From Amphiura filiformis (taxonomy: Eukaryota; Echinodermata; Ophiuroidea; Amphilepidida; Amphiuridae): a stretch of 64,000 nt of DNA. Positions 45,369-55,972 of this stretch are shown here, one piece after another. The notes under the pieces were generated by a model, which saw nothing but the letters and a program-made list of their open reading frames with translations, searched no databases and had not been told where the DNA came from. Position 1 is the first letter of the stretch, and each line of letters starts with the position of its first letter. Location of the stretch: positions 32,419,887-32,483,886 of the forward strand of contig NC_092640.1 in NCBI RefSeq assembly GCF_039555335.1. Reading direction: 5' to 3'. The translations under genes and the position numbers were made by a program.

Positions 45369-46738
45369 GTAAAGCATTTCAGACAATATTCACACTTGTA
45401 GGGTTTCTCTTTAGTGTGAATTCTGATGTGGCGCACTAAGCTACTTCTGTCAACAAAACATTTCTGACAGTACTCACACTGATAAGGTTTTTCTTTAGTA
45501 TGAGTTCTGATGTGGTATGCGAGGCCATGCCTGCGAGCAAACCATTTTTGACAATATTGACATTGGTACGGTTTCTCTTTGGTGTGAGTTCTGATGTGTT
45601 GTTTTAGATTACTACTCCGCATAAAACCTTTCTGACAAAATTCACACCGATAAGGAGTCCCCTCTTTTGTGTGAGTTCTGATGTGGTTTTTAAACGTCAT
45701 GTTATGAGTAAAACACTTCTGACAAAATTCACACTTGTAGGGTTTCTCTTCAGTATGAGTTCTGATGTGGCGAACCATGCTACTGCTGTCGGCAAAATGT
45801 ATCTGACAATAATCACACTGATAAGGTTTTTCGTTGGTATGAGTTCTGATGTGCTTTGTGAGGCCATCACTGCGAGCAAAACATTTCTGACAATATTGAC
45901 ACTGGTACGGTTTTTCTTTGGTGTGAGTTCTGTTGTGTCGTTTTAGATCCTTACTCTGCATAAAAAATTTCTGACAAAATTCACACCGATAAGGAGTCTC
46001 CTCTTTTGTGTGAGTTCTGATGTGGTTTTTAAACGTCATGTTATGAGTAAAACACTTCTGACAATATTCACACTTGTAAGGTTTCTCTTTAGTGTGAGTT
46101 CTGATATGGCGCAACAAGCCACTTTTGTCAGCAAAACACTTCTGACAGTACTCACACTGATAAGGTTTTTCATTGGTATGAGTTCTGATGTGGTATGTGA
46201 GGCAATGCCGGCGAGCAAAATATTTTTGACAATACTCACATTGATACAGTTTTTTCTTAGTATGAATTCTAATGTGGTTTGCAAGACCATATTTTGTAGC
46301 AAAACATTTCTGACAGTACTCACACTGATAGGGTTTCTCTTGCGTGTGAGTTATCATATGCCTTGTAAGGTTATGGTTCTCACTGAAACGTTTCTGACAC
46401 CACTCACATTGAAAGGGTTTCTCTTTGGTGTGAGTTCTGATGTGATTTTTCAGAACACTGCTCTACGTAAAACATTTCTGACAATATTCACACTGATAAG
46501 GTTTCTTTTTTATGGTCAAACAGTTACTGAATTGGTACCATAGTATCCTGTGGCTATTGAAATGCCTTTCCAGGTCACAACCTTTTGACAAGTTTTTCTT
46601 ACAAAACACACATTTGCATCTACAAGCTTGCACATATTTAATAAGATGTCTGTTCACATGGGTTTTCAATTTTTCCAAAGAATAATGCTTGATTCTGCAA
46701 AATGCACAAGTAAATGGTTTCAAATAATTCACTGCCAT
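45362..46738 (-). pseudogene. C2H2 zinc-finger locus 3: one frame with a single TAG
   Basis: From ATG at 46738 the frame gives the family N-terminal module (CAFCRIKHYSLEKLKTHVNRH; CVFCKKNLSKGCDLERHFNSH; RILWYQFSNC), then CEYCQKCFT and an in-frame TAG at about 46463-46465. Beyond it the same frame stays open to 45362 with about a dozen complete fingers and ends in a partial finger CLKCFTS where another sequence was inserted. A four-finger block of 339 bases is duplicated (THNMTFKNH fingers with T-P-Y-R linkers). A C-to-T change of CAG would explain the stop. It may be a young pseudogene, a polymorphism or readthrough; the remainder lacks the N-terminal module. Confidence 0.85.
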
Positions 46739-47050
46739 TTGTTGCTGAGTGTTACATGCATTTTACATAGTGAACTATGTAAGATGTAGATCAAGTTACT
46801 GTATGTGTGCACCTAAAACCCACCATGAAAGTCAATTCTGGAACAGATGTCCTGGAGTAGGAGCAGGAAGCAATAGGCCTACAAGGCAAAAGTCTTCGCT
46901 GGCTTCTGTCTGCGGATCTGAAATGTTCAAACAACAATATAATTATGGTGTTATATATATATTCTGAATTCTCTTTTCAAACCATACATTTATGTTTTTA
47001 AGGGAGGGAGTCAGGACAAGCAGATTTTCTGTACAAAATGTTTTCCAGCG
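46739..47050 (-). promoter_or_regulatory. Conserved 5' flank of zinc-finger locus 3
   Basis: Collinear with 36648-36950. On the minus strand TTTCATG|GTGGGTTTTAGG again resembles a 5' splice site after a short untranslated exon, and CACTCAG precedes the ATG by six bases as a possible acceptor. Confidence 0.5.
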
Positions 47051-47099
47051 TGATAGTTAGCTAGCCATCCGTCTTTATCCATCCTTCTTTTCCTTTATC

Positions 47100-47330
47100 T
47101 GCAGTCTGCACTTGTTATGGCTACATTCTTTCTTATGCCTACACTTTATCACTCCCTCACTCTCCTTCTCCCTCTCTCCACTTCTCCTGACCTTTCTTTC
47201 TTTTTCTCTTCCTCCCCTCCCCTCTAATCTTGATAGCCCATCTACTTCGAATTCCCCTCCTTCACTCCCTCCCTTGCCCCTGGCTTTTAAACTGACTATT
47301 CGTGATATTAAGAAACCCATTTGACTTTAT
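47100..47330 (+). repeat. Polypyrimidine tract
   Basis: About 130 bases (47149-47280) are almost only C and T, including CTCCTTCTCCCTCTCTCC. The open frames on either strand are low-complexity products. Confidence 0.8.
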
Positions 47331-47476
47331 TGAATAGCCCTATAACCATGATAACAACATATACTGCAAAATAGTTAATTAATAGAAAGTGACACATTAG
47401 ACCTATATAACAAGCCACGTTGTTACCGTAAACGATCAGCTTGTTTAAATGAGGCACCTAAATTAAGGGCCATTAA

Positions 47477-47826
47477 GGGGGTACTACACCCCTGGTCAAT
47501 TTTGAGCCTATCTTTGCATTTTTCTCAAAAATTATAGCGCATTGGTGACAAGTAAGATACGTATAATATAGGGGCAAGGACTTCAACTACTGCACTGAAA
47601 ATTCAGCAACTCTAGGCAAGTAGTTATTGATTTATTGATCAAATATTGGGTTTCCCTCATTTTTGACTGTAACTCCACAACTGTTGTCTGTGTTGAAATG
47701 AAAATCTCCAGTGCAGTGGTTGTAGTCCTTGCCCCTATAATTAATATATCTTACTTGTCACCATGCGCAATAATTTTTGAGAAAAAAAAAAATAGGCACA
47801 AAATTGGCCAGGGGTGTAGTACCCCC
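47477..47826. mobile_element. TTAA-flanked MITE
   Basis: Inverted repeats of about 130 bases start GGGGGTACTACACCCCTGG and include TTCTCAAAAATTAT, GGTGACAAGTAAGATA and TATAGGGGCAAGGACT. TTAA lies at 47473-47476 and 47827-47830. It resembles piggyBac-type non-autonomous elements. Confidence 0.8.
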
Positions 47827-47911
47827 TTAAGATTACAATAGTGTCAAAATCTGAATTTTGAAAAACATTGAGGACGGTTCTTTTCAGCAAATGTTACAAT
47901 ATTGTGTTCCT

Positions 47912-48065
47912 AAAAACCTACCATGAAAGTAAATTGTAGCAAAGATGTCCTGGAGTGAAGTAGCAAGATATACAAGACCACAATCCAAGCTGGCTTGGCC
48001 CTGGTTCTACTTGTAGATGTTTTGAACCACAGATCGGTGGATAGATAAATCTGAAAGGTTACAAC
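47912..48065 (-). promoter_or_regulatory. Orphan copy of the zinc-finger 5' flank
   Basis: Contains ACCATGAAAGTAAATTGTAG, AAGATGTCCTGGAGTGAAGT and AGACCACAATCCAAGCTGGC, parallel to the flanks of the three loci, with ATG|GTAGGT on the minus strand. No zinc-finger frame follows: the next sequence downstream is the TTAA MITE and the polypyrimidine tract. Confidence 0.55.
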
Positions 48066-48585
48066 ATGATATTAATATTTGGTATTATTGTCTTATTTTC
48101 TAAACACAATTCATTTCTATGAGGTTCCCAGTGCATGAAAGATCCATAATTCGAATAAAACAAAAAAGGCATCAAATTTCAAATTTATTCAGACCAGCTT
48201 GAAACCAGACCAATACCGTCCTTGCAGTTTAAGGATGTTGATGTTAAATAGTTCTTGAGATAAAAGCAAAAAGGTTAAAATCACATTCTGGCAAATGCTC
48301 AGAGTTGGATAAAAATGGTCTCAAATTATTGCTAATGAAAACACATTACATAAAACAAAGAATATGTAATGTCAAAGCCCATTGAAAGCTCTTGACATTA
48401 ACAATATGGTTTTATGTTACCCAGTGGTGCAGCGTCATAGGGGCACGGGCGGTACATGGATCGAATCCATGGGTTCCTACAGTCACCCATGGAAAACAGG
48501 GTACCAGTACTGAAAACCAGTAGGTCCAGTACACCATGTTCATATGGGCCATGAGTTAGTTTGTTTACATTGCAGTAATTCTATA
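48066..48585. other. No gene; tRNA-like word
   Basis: CCCAGTGGTGCAGCGTCATAG ends and GGATCGAATCCATGG at about 48421-48473 recall A and B boxes of a tRNA-derived repeat; too weak to call. Confidence 0.35.
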
Positions 48586-48589
48586 AGAA

Positions 48590-48810
48590 TACCGTAAACG
48601 TTCGCCTAATGGCGCTATAGGCTCCCTTGACATAACTGGAATTTTAGACACAAAACTAAAAGTACCCTCCCATATAAAAATCCCACCAGCAAATAGGGGC
48701 ACTTACCCTTAATTCTTGTTGGGATTTTTAGAGGAGGGAGTCCTCTATAAGTACATGAAATTTACACCAAGGCAAAGCCCAGGTGCGCCATTAGGCGAAC
48801 GTTTACGGTA
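48590..48810. mobile_element. Short MITE with perfect 26-bp inverted ends
   Basis: TACCGTAAACGTTCGCCTAA TGGCGC at 48590-48615 and its exact complement at 48785-48810. TA at both edges may be the target duplication, as in Tc1/mariner-type elements (inference). Confidence 0.75.
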
Positions 48811-50435
48811 GTCAATACAGATTCCAAACAGGTAAAACTTCAAATCAGTTTTAGTTGCCCTTTATTAATAACTCCAAATTGACATGACATTGAATTTTAT
48901 TTGCTCAATTTCATACCAAAATCAAGGAAAACATGGTTTTATTAAATTGCAAAATAACATGGAAATCACATAGGGTCAAATCCAATGCATTTTACATAAT
49001 TAGGCTAATTTTCAGGCTAAGATAAGGCTAAGACGAGGCTAAGGAAATGAGGCTATTCATAAGGCTTATTTTCTGAGGCTAAGTCGAGGCTTAGATAAGG
49101 CCTCGACCTTTGGTATTAACCCATGGATTCGGGAGCTAAAAACGCACCTCGGCACGGGGCGTCCAATGTCCATTCAGTGCTGCCATATATCATATTGTCT
49201 GTTTTGTTTATGCTATTGGCTGCTGCCACATGAATAATGTCGGCCACCGTCGTCTGCCTACTCACCAGATGTTTGGGGAGCACATTTCTTCAACATTTTG
49301 ACAAGTTAATTGACATCAAATGTTCTATTCTGTATTGTTTGGCAATAGGCCTATAATGTCTTTTGCCAATAGTAGCCTACTGTACATGTAGTATGTTAAC
49401 TTAAAAGTTGTATTTTTTTGTTTTTAATTGCAAAGATCAGGTATTTTTTATTCCCGATTCGAATTCTGCACCCTTCACAAGGGTGCAGAATTCAGCATAA
49501 CTTTGACGATAATTTTGCCTTTTTGGACACTAAAATGCATTTGATCCTTAATTTTGTTTCAACCGACATTGAACCGAGTCTTAAATTAGCAAGCACAATA
49601 AATTATAAGGTCATGTGAGTACCAATTTTATATACCGGTACCGCTGTTGAACAAATTTTGAAGAAATGTTTAAAATAACTGAACTGCAACTGACCTGCGC
49701 AAATCATTAAGTGTGTATTTTCTAGGGGTGTGATTTTCGGGTATTTTTGTGCCGGCCCGGGTATCCGGCACATTTTTTTTTTATACAAGTTTTTTTTTCC
49801 CGGGTTTTGTAGTGTCCCTGGACCTAGACCTAAATGCTAGGATCATTCATGGTTGACCTAAAAAACATATGAAAATTGATAATTTGTATTCATGTCATAT
49901 CTGCATATCCCGCTAGGTGAGTAAATGGGGCGTTCACTAAAAGCGGGAGGAATTACTGAACAGGTAGAATCATTGAAAAGGTAAATTTCATTTATCTGAG
50001 TCTGACCCTCGTTAAGCCTAAGTTTCCATTTTAGCTTCTTTCTTTCTTTTTAGTTTCTTCTACATGGGCCAATTTTGTTCCATTTTTTAAAAACATTTTG
50101 CTGCTATAAAGCTTGCAAATTTCCGTTACCATGTTTTTTATTTACTCAATCCCGTTCCCATTATTTTCTAAATCTGCCCTTTCTTACATTTCCCTGTTGA
50201 CTTCATTTTTTATTTGCTGCTTAGCTTGTGATTTCCCGTTTTCATGTTATTTATTTAGTTCTGTCCTCAGTTTAATAGCTTTTTTTTATTTAAATCATCT
50301 AATTTTATTAGATTTTATTATTCTTTCCTTCTTTAGCCTATTTTATTCCCGTTTTCATTTTCTTACTGTGACTAACTATAGGCTAACCCACATACTCGTA
50401 GGCCTACCTGTTTGTCCTCATTTTGTTTTCTTTTT
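48811..50435. other. No gene; GAGGCTAA minisatellite and a perfect hairpin
   Basis: (G)AGGCTAA words repeat at about 49010-49110. A 15-bp perfect hairpin with a 3-base loop (GAATTCTGCACCCTT) is at 49461-49493. Short T-rich hydrophobic frames near 50.1-50.5 kb come from T/C-rich sequence. Confidence 0.5.
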
Positions 50436-51292
50436 TAATTGGCCATGCGTTTTGAGTTGGGCCAGTAAATAGGTGGAGATGTTACATGCGCGCGACATTT
50501 TAGGGTTCATCTTTTCAATTTTCTCAGTTAATATGCACCCTATGTAGTTACATTTGGTGTCAAATGAAAGCTAGTGATGAGACCAATACAGTAAACCTTT
50601 AAAAAGTTGTAAAAAGTTATTAACATTTGAATAATTTGCATCTAATTAGCATAATGTGCGGGGTGGAGGAGGATCAGGAGGAGGAGGATCAGGAGGAGCA
50701 AATTTGATCAAAGTGACCCCCAGGGGTCATATGATGCTAGAGGTCCATTTCTTTTTTCCCATTTTTACAATTCACTTTAAACTGCATACTATAACACCAT
50801 ACAATCATATTCCAGGTAATTTGATTTGCTTTGAGAAGCAATTTTGCATATTTTATTTTCCGTTCGGGTTACACATTGAAGTCAATGGGAAAATATGCCT
50901 TGAAAGAGGCTGGCGCAAAATCATTTTATTTTTATTGAACCCTATGATGCTATATATGTATTTAAAGCTCTGACTGAGAGGAATTCAAATATGGAACTTT
51001 TAAATATGTGGGGTGAAGCTAACTTTTATTTTTTAATTGTCAAATTTTACATTTTTCCCCTAAAATATTTGGTATTTTCAGTTCCATAACTCCTTAGTGT
51101 TACACCCTGTGCCATTTTAAAGTGCATTTTTGGATTCCTTGGTTCATTTGCAGCAAGAAAATGTATACTCTTATATATGTTGGGTATAATATGTGAAAGA
51201 AATGCATATCTAAACGAAAAAACATGCAATTGTCATCTCGCGAAAACATGTAACGCATTACCGGCCCAACTCAAAACGCATGGCCAATTACA
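50436..51292. mobile_element. MITE with AATTGGCCATGCGTTTTGAG ends
   Basis: AATTGGCCATGCGTTTTGAG TTGGGCC at the left is matched in inverse at 51260-51290, with further weaker pairing (TTACATG.GCGCG / CGCGAAAACATGTAA). The interior has a GGAGGAGGATCA repeat at 50660. No transposase. Confidence 0.6.
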
Positions 51293-51759
51293 GTAGGCCT
51301 ACCTCTTCATGTTGTTTGTAAGACTAAGACGAGGCTAATAATTCGAGGCTATAATACGAGGCTAAACATTACATGCATGCACACCACGTCATCACCATGC
51401 ATATTTGAACTCTCTAAATAACCCTCCCCACAAGCATCCCCAAACATCAATTAACCTAACACCCCAACAACAACATCAGTAACACATTTTCACCTGGGTC
51501 AGCTAGCATCAATACAAATTTAATGCTAACATTGAATGAACGCAGAATCAAGAATGGGCGTTTCTAGTACATACAGCGTCTGACTCTACCTGAGGACCTA
51601 GCCTAAGTCCCATGGGCTCCAAGAGTGGCTCTCCATACACACATGAACAAATACAATGACGGGTCGCCATTGCTCTCCATACACAAATGATCAAGTACAA
51701 TGGCGAGTCCGACTGCCATGCAAATGAGCCAAATGAGCAGACCCTCTCAAGGGTCTGCT
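51293..51759. other. No gene; hairpin at the edge of the inverted-repeat arm
   Basis: GAGCAGACCCT (51735-51745) and AGGGTCTGCTC (51750-51760) form a perfect 11-bp hairpin directly next to the arm that starts at about 51760. Confidence 0.55.
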
Positions 51760-52315
51760 CTGTGATACCACACTGATCATACTGATCTTTATGTTATTAC
51801 AGCGAGGCCCACATACAATGTTCAACACAAAGTGAACGATGTTATAACTTGGAGGGCTAACAAACCAACACCGCCAAATTCGACTGACGTGTGTACAACG
51901 TGGGATATGATGCTATGAGGAAATTGAATACTCGTTGTCTGATCATGCATGTGTGTTTATGGTTCGGATAGCGGTTACTTATCAACTCTCGTTCCGCCTT
52001 GGGTTTATTGAATACGTGGACTCTATATAAAGTCATCAATATGTCGTTTCCAGTCCTTGGCTGAACTATTGGGTTCAGCTATTAATTTTTTAAATAATTC
52101 TGTTACCCCATAGCATTAAAAAACTAGTATTTTGATAATTAAAATAGCTGGATGCGGTATGCAGCTGACTGGGGTGGTTACGAATTCGTTAAAACCACTA
52201 GAACCACAAACATGAAATATGGATATCCAACTAGTTTGCCCCTTAGGGTTACAAAGAACCGCTAACCATGAAATATGGATATCCAACTAGTTTGCCCTTG
52301 AGGGCTACAAAGAAC
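51760..52315 (-). repeat. Right arm of the 51-kb-spaced inverted repeat
   Basis: Reverse complement of 1-575. It ends in the same tandem units (core CGCGAAATATGGATATCCAA or its variants), interrupted by the LINE and resumed at 53981-54170. Confidence 0.8.
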
Positions 52316-53980
52316 AATGTGATATACATGTGATATACCAGAAATGTCTTCTAAAAAACAGCCAACAATTCCACCTTTGGCTTTTTCTAGTGATGGTATT
52401 CTGAAACTTTTACAAAAACTGAACCCAAATAAGGCCTCTGGGCCAGACAATATTCAGTTCGCATATTAAAAGAATGTGCTGAACAGATAGCTCCTCTCCT
52501 ACAAGCGCTCTTCACTCAGAGTTTGCAAACAGGGAATCTACCAACAGACTGGCAGACTGCATTCATTACACCCTTGTTTAAGAAAGGAGATAGATCTTTA
52601 CCTTCAAACCATCGTCCAGTATCGCTAACATCAGTGTGCTGCAAGACCAATAGACCATGGAACATGTTATCTTCAAACACATCATGGATCACTGTGACAC
52701 TCATAGCATCATAACCGACGTCCAACACGGATTCAGGCGCAATCGTTCTTGCGAGTCGCAACTGTTAGAAACCATGGACGACCTTGCCTTCAATGTTGAC
52801 AGAGGATATCAAACTGACATCATTGTTTTGGACTTACGAAAAGCTTTCGATATGGTTCCCCATCTCAGACTCTTGTCAAAGTTAGACCATCTAGGGATCA
52901 AAGGACCAATACATAGCTGGATCAAGACCTTCCTCACTTGCGAACGCAGAAAGTTGTTGTCGACGGAGCTGAATCTGTGGCTGAGGACGTGGTTTCAGGT
53001 GTACCGCAAGGTACCGTCATGGGCCCGCTTCTTTTTTTACTTTTTATTAATGATCTGCCGCAATCCATCAAATCGCAAATTAGGCTATTCGCCGACGATT
53101 GTTTACTTTACCATACTATTCAATCACAAGCTGATCATAATATTCTCCAGGAAGACTTACATCATCTTGAACTTTGGCAACAGAGATGGCTTATGCAGTT
53201 CAATCCCAGTAAGTGCACTGTCATCAGAATGACAAGTCCCAGACGGACTCCAAAAGTTTTTGATTATACCTTATGTGGTCAGAAACTGACTCCTGTTGAT
53301 TCCAATCCATACCTCGGCATTGAAGTCTCCCGTACTCTGTCATGGAACACGCATATAGACAAAACGGTAAAAAAGGCGAATTCCGTTATGGGTTTGGTAA
53401 AAAGGAACCTTTATGCAGCACCCAAAGAAACCAAGACTCTTGCCTATCAATCCATTGTGAGACCAACGCTGGAGTATGCCGGTTCTATATGGGAGCCCCA
53501 CACAGCAAAAAATATCTCCAAAATTGAAAAAGTGCAACGCTCCGCAGCCAGATTTGTATGTAGTGATTACAGCCGCCATAGTAGCGTTACATCTATGCTC
53601 AGTGAACTTGAATGGCCAACTCTTCAAGAAAGAAGAAAAGCCTCAAGATTGACGAACTTATATAAAATCAGAAATGAAGAACTTTTTGTCACAGCAGCAA
53701 ACAAAAGGCTGATTCCATCGAGGAGTACACGCATACATCAGGCATGTTATAAACATCTGACTGCCAGAACGGAAACATTTAAGAACTCATATTTCCCAAA
53801 AACCATAGTCGACTGGAACGCCCTGCCCCCCAATGTCATCGAATCTACTTCACCAACTCAATTCAAAGAAAGGTTGAAAGCACATCTACATCTGCAGCAC
53901 ATCTAACTGACCCTGACCCTCCATTGGCGTGATACTCTGCGGAGGCGGTGCCAATTATAAAGCAGAAGCAGAAGCAGAAG
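52316..53980 (+). mobile_element. 5'-truncated LINE (non-LTR retrotransposon)
   Basis: It has lost its 5' half including any endonuclease. The reverse transcriptase is followed by a 3' tail of (AGCAGA)n at 53961-53980. (A)AGAAC occurs at both junctions (52310-52315; 53978-53983) as a short target duplication, and removing the element would rejoin a CTACAAAGAACCACTAA unit of the tandem array. The C-terminal sequence (VQRSAARFVCSDYS) places it in the CR1/Rex/L2/jockey-like group; the exact clade is not decided. Confidence 0.85.
52370..53906 (+). pseudogene. LINE reverse transcriptase, three frameshifts
   Basis: In order: KLNPNKASGPDNI (fingers), then a frame change at about 52462; GNLPTDWQTAFITPLFKKGD; a change near 52640; FGRR-type HGFRRNRSCESQL and motif A VLDLRKAFDMVPH; a change near 52940; then GVPQGTVMGPLLF and FADD (residues 51-54 of the last frame, 52938-53906), and the thumb and C-terminus LGIEVS, RPTLEYAGSIWEP and RSAARFVCSDYS. 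Each frame change is one base short. The last frame ends at a natural stop. Inactive copy. Confidence 0.88.
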
Positions 53981-54170
53981 AACCACTAACCGCATGAAAT
54001 ATGGATATCCAACTAGTTTGCCCTCGGAGCTTCAAAAACCACTCACCCGAAATATGGATATCCAACTAGTTTGCCCCGGAGGGCTACAAAGCACCAATAA
54101 CCGCGAAATATGGATATCCAACTAGTTCACCTCGCATGGCTACAAAGAACCACTTAGCGCGCAATATTTT
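53981..54170 (-). repeat. Continuation of the tandem array after the LINE
   Basis: Three units with GAAATATGGATATCCAACTA at about 53996, 54050 and 54106. Confidence 0.85.
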
Positions 54171-54420
54171 TTTACCTCAAAAAAGAATTAATATCTACCA
54201 AACGTAAAAAGCGGCCAAAGTTTAAAAAATCTTTCCTGTGTGGCTTTTCACCCTTTTTTAAACTTGGTCCCATTTATGAAAGTTTTTAAAGACCCATACG
54301 AAGTCATCTACATGTATAGGCTACTTGTTGGTTTTCTTAGTTGTCAATGTTTATTTTGTAGAGCAAATGAATTAATGTTGAAGTTTTTTTCCGTATAGAC
54401 GTTATAATGTATTTTGTAGC

Positions 54421-54663
54421 CAGGGTTGTCACTACGCCGGACGGCGCCGGTCGGGGCCGTCCGGCACTGTCTGGGGCCGTCCGGCACTCACAAAAAAAAA
54501 AAAAAGAGCAAGAAAATTTTTTTTAGTGGGGTGGTACCCTCAAAGCCTATTCCCCAATCCCTAGCGTTCACTAAAAAGATAGTGCGAGGAGCGAGAGATT
54601 CGCTCGCTACGCTTCGCCTTCAATATTTTAACCAGTACTTTTTTGGTCCTGGTGACAACCCTG
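54421..54663. mobile_element. 243-bp hAT-type MITE with exact 8-bp duplication
   Basis: CAGGGTTGTCACTACGCC ... GGTGACAACCCTG, flanked by TTTGTAGC at 54413-54420 and 54664-54671. The left part is GC-rich with repeated GGCCGTCCGGCACT. No coding region. Confidence 0.85.
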
Positions 54664-54857
54664 TTTGTAGCAAATACTCACTTTGTTAAATTCTTCATCA
54701 TCATGTGCGATTCTGCGCCTTTAATATGTACAGGTGTAGGGCCTATATCATATGTAGCAGGTTGACACACAGTCAATTTGCTAAGTATATATAATACTCT
54801 ACTACTCTTTATGATCACGCAATATAATGAAACATAAACCTTGAAATGTTTTTGATA

Positions 54858-55252
54858 AGGCTAAGTAAAAAATAAAACATGTTTCACGTCCGGGTTTTCG
54901 AAAAAAAGGAGCAAGAGGGGGCTTTTTATTTTCTATTTTTTATCGCAAAATTGGTGTAAATACCCATACTTGGAGCTGTTTTAGCGTACAATCTGTACAT
55001 ACAATAATGTCTGGAAAAAGAAGGAGGCCCTTTTTTATTTGTTGTTCTGAGAGTTACACCCCCTCTAATGATCACAAAACCTTCCTAAAATGTTTCTTGT
55101 ATCTTAACAAGGCTATAGAAAGCAACCCAACTTCCTAGACATATTATTTGAAAAGTTATAACTGAATTTCAAAAAATAAAAATTTATTTGAGAAAACCTC
55201 AAAAAAGGAAGCGGGAGGGGACGTGAAACATGTTTATTTTTTTATTTGGCCT
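54858..55252. mobile_element. MITE with AAACATGTTTCACGTCC inverted ends
   Basis: AGGCTAAGTAAAAAATAAAA CATGTTTCACGTCC at the left and GGACGTGAAACATGTTTATT...TTGGCCTA at the right. The inner GCAAGAGGGGG / GCGGGAGGGG words are in parallel. Possible TA duplication. Confidence 0.65.
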
Positions 55253-55687
55253 AATACATACAGTAGCCAAGGCTACGTCATATTGCACCGCTTTCGAACA
55301 GTCTTAAAACCTATAAGAGTACATTGTTGCATGTAAAAATTAGGACTCATTCTTCATGTTAATACTACTTTACTAAATGGGACCAAGTTTAAAAAAGGGT
55401 GAAAAGCCACACAGGAAAGATTTTTTAAACTTTGGCCGCTTTTTACGTTTTGAAACGTTTTTTGGTAGATATACATTGTACGTCATAGGTGTACACGCGT
55501 ATAGACTGGCAAGCAAGTCTAATTCAAACGCGTGGGAAACTGAAGTGAAAGTGCGGCATTTCTTACATGTAATAGCTGCCTTCTGCACTGAATAAAAGAA
55601 TAAAACCCCTAAAAGTAAACTAACGCCGAAAGTGCATCGCCCTCCCCCACCCCATCATATTTTTATTTTGCTTGCTTGAACCCCGAA

Positions 55688-55972
55688 GTCACTCCCATTG
55701 TGGCCTGTACACCATCCGCGATAATCAACTTTTGAAAAGCACCCTAAACAAGGATTTAACCCCTTGGCTAAAACGACACCCTAAACAGGGATTTCATTCC
55801 TAACATCAAATTTCATACCCTAAATTTCATTTCCGCGTATTTAGCAATTGCAATTTTTCATGTTTTTGACACCCTAAACGCGATACGCGCGTATCGTGCC
55901 TACCCACGAAAAACGACCCTTTTTACGGGTTTTCATTATCGCGGATGGTGTACAGGCCACAATGGGAGTGAC
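55688..55972. mobile_element. MITE with perfect 38-bp inverted ends
   Basis: Arms 55688-55725 and 55935-55972 (GTCACTCCCATTGTGGCCTG...) are exact complements. The interior repeats ACACCCTAAAC three times. Similar interior words at 58425-58500 indicate a related element there. Confidence 0.85.

Larger units (their letters stand above)
54195..55465. mobile_element. Element with ~85-bp inverted ends hosting two nested MITEs
   Basis: AAACGTAAAAAGCGGCCAAA GTTTAAAAAATC...AAACTTGGTCCCATTT at 54197-54275 pairs with 55376-55455. The sister frames at 55373-55595 are by-products. The interior hosts 54421-54663 and 54858-55252. Confidence 0.7.

Noticed and set aside
47075..47324. Charged and Ser/Pro-rich frames on both strands
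   Set aside because: Both derive from the polypyrimidine tract.
53340..53627. Minus-strand frame in the LINE
   Set aside because: It lies opposite the reverse transcriptase and has no domain; a shadow frame.
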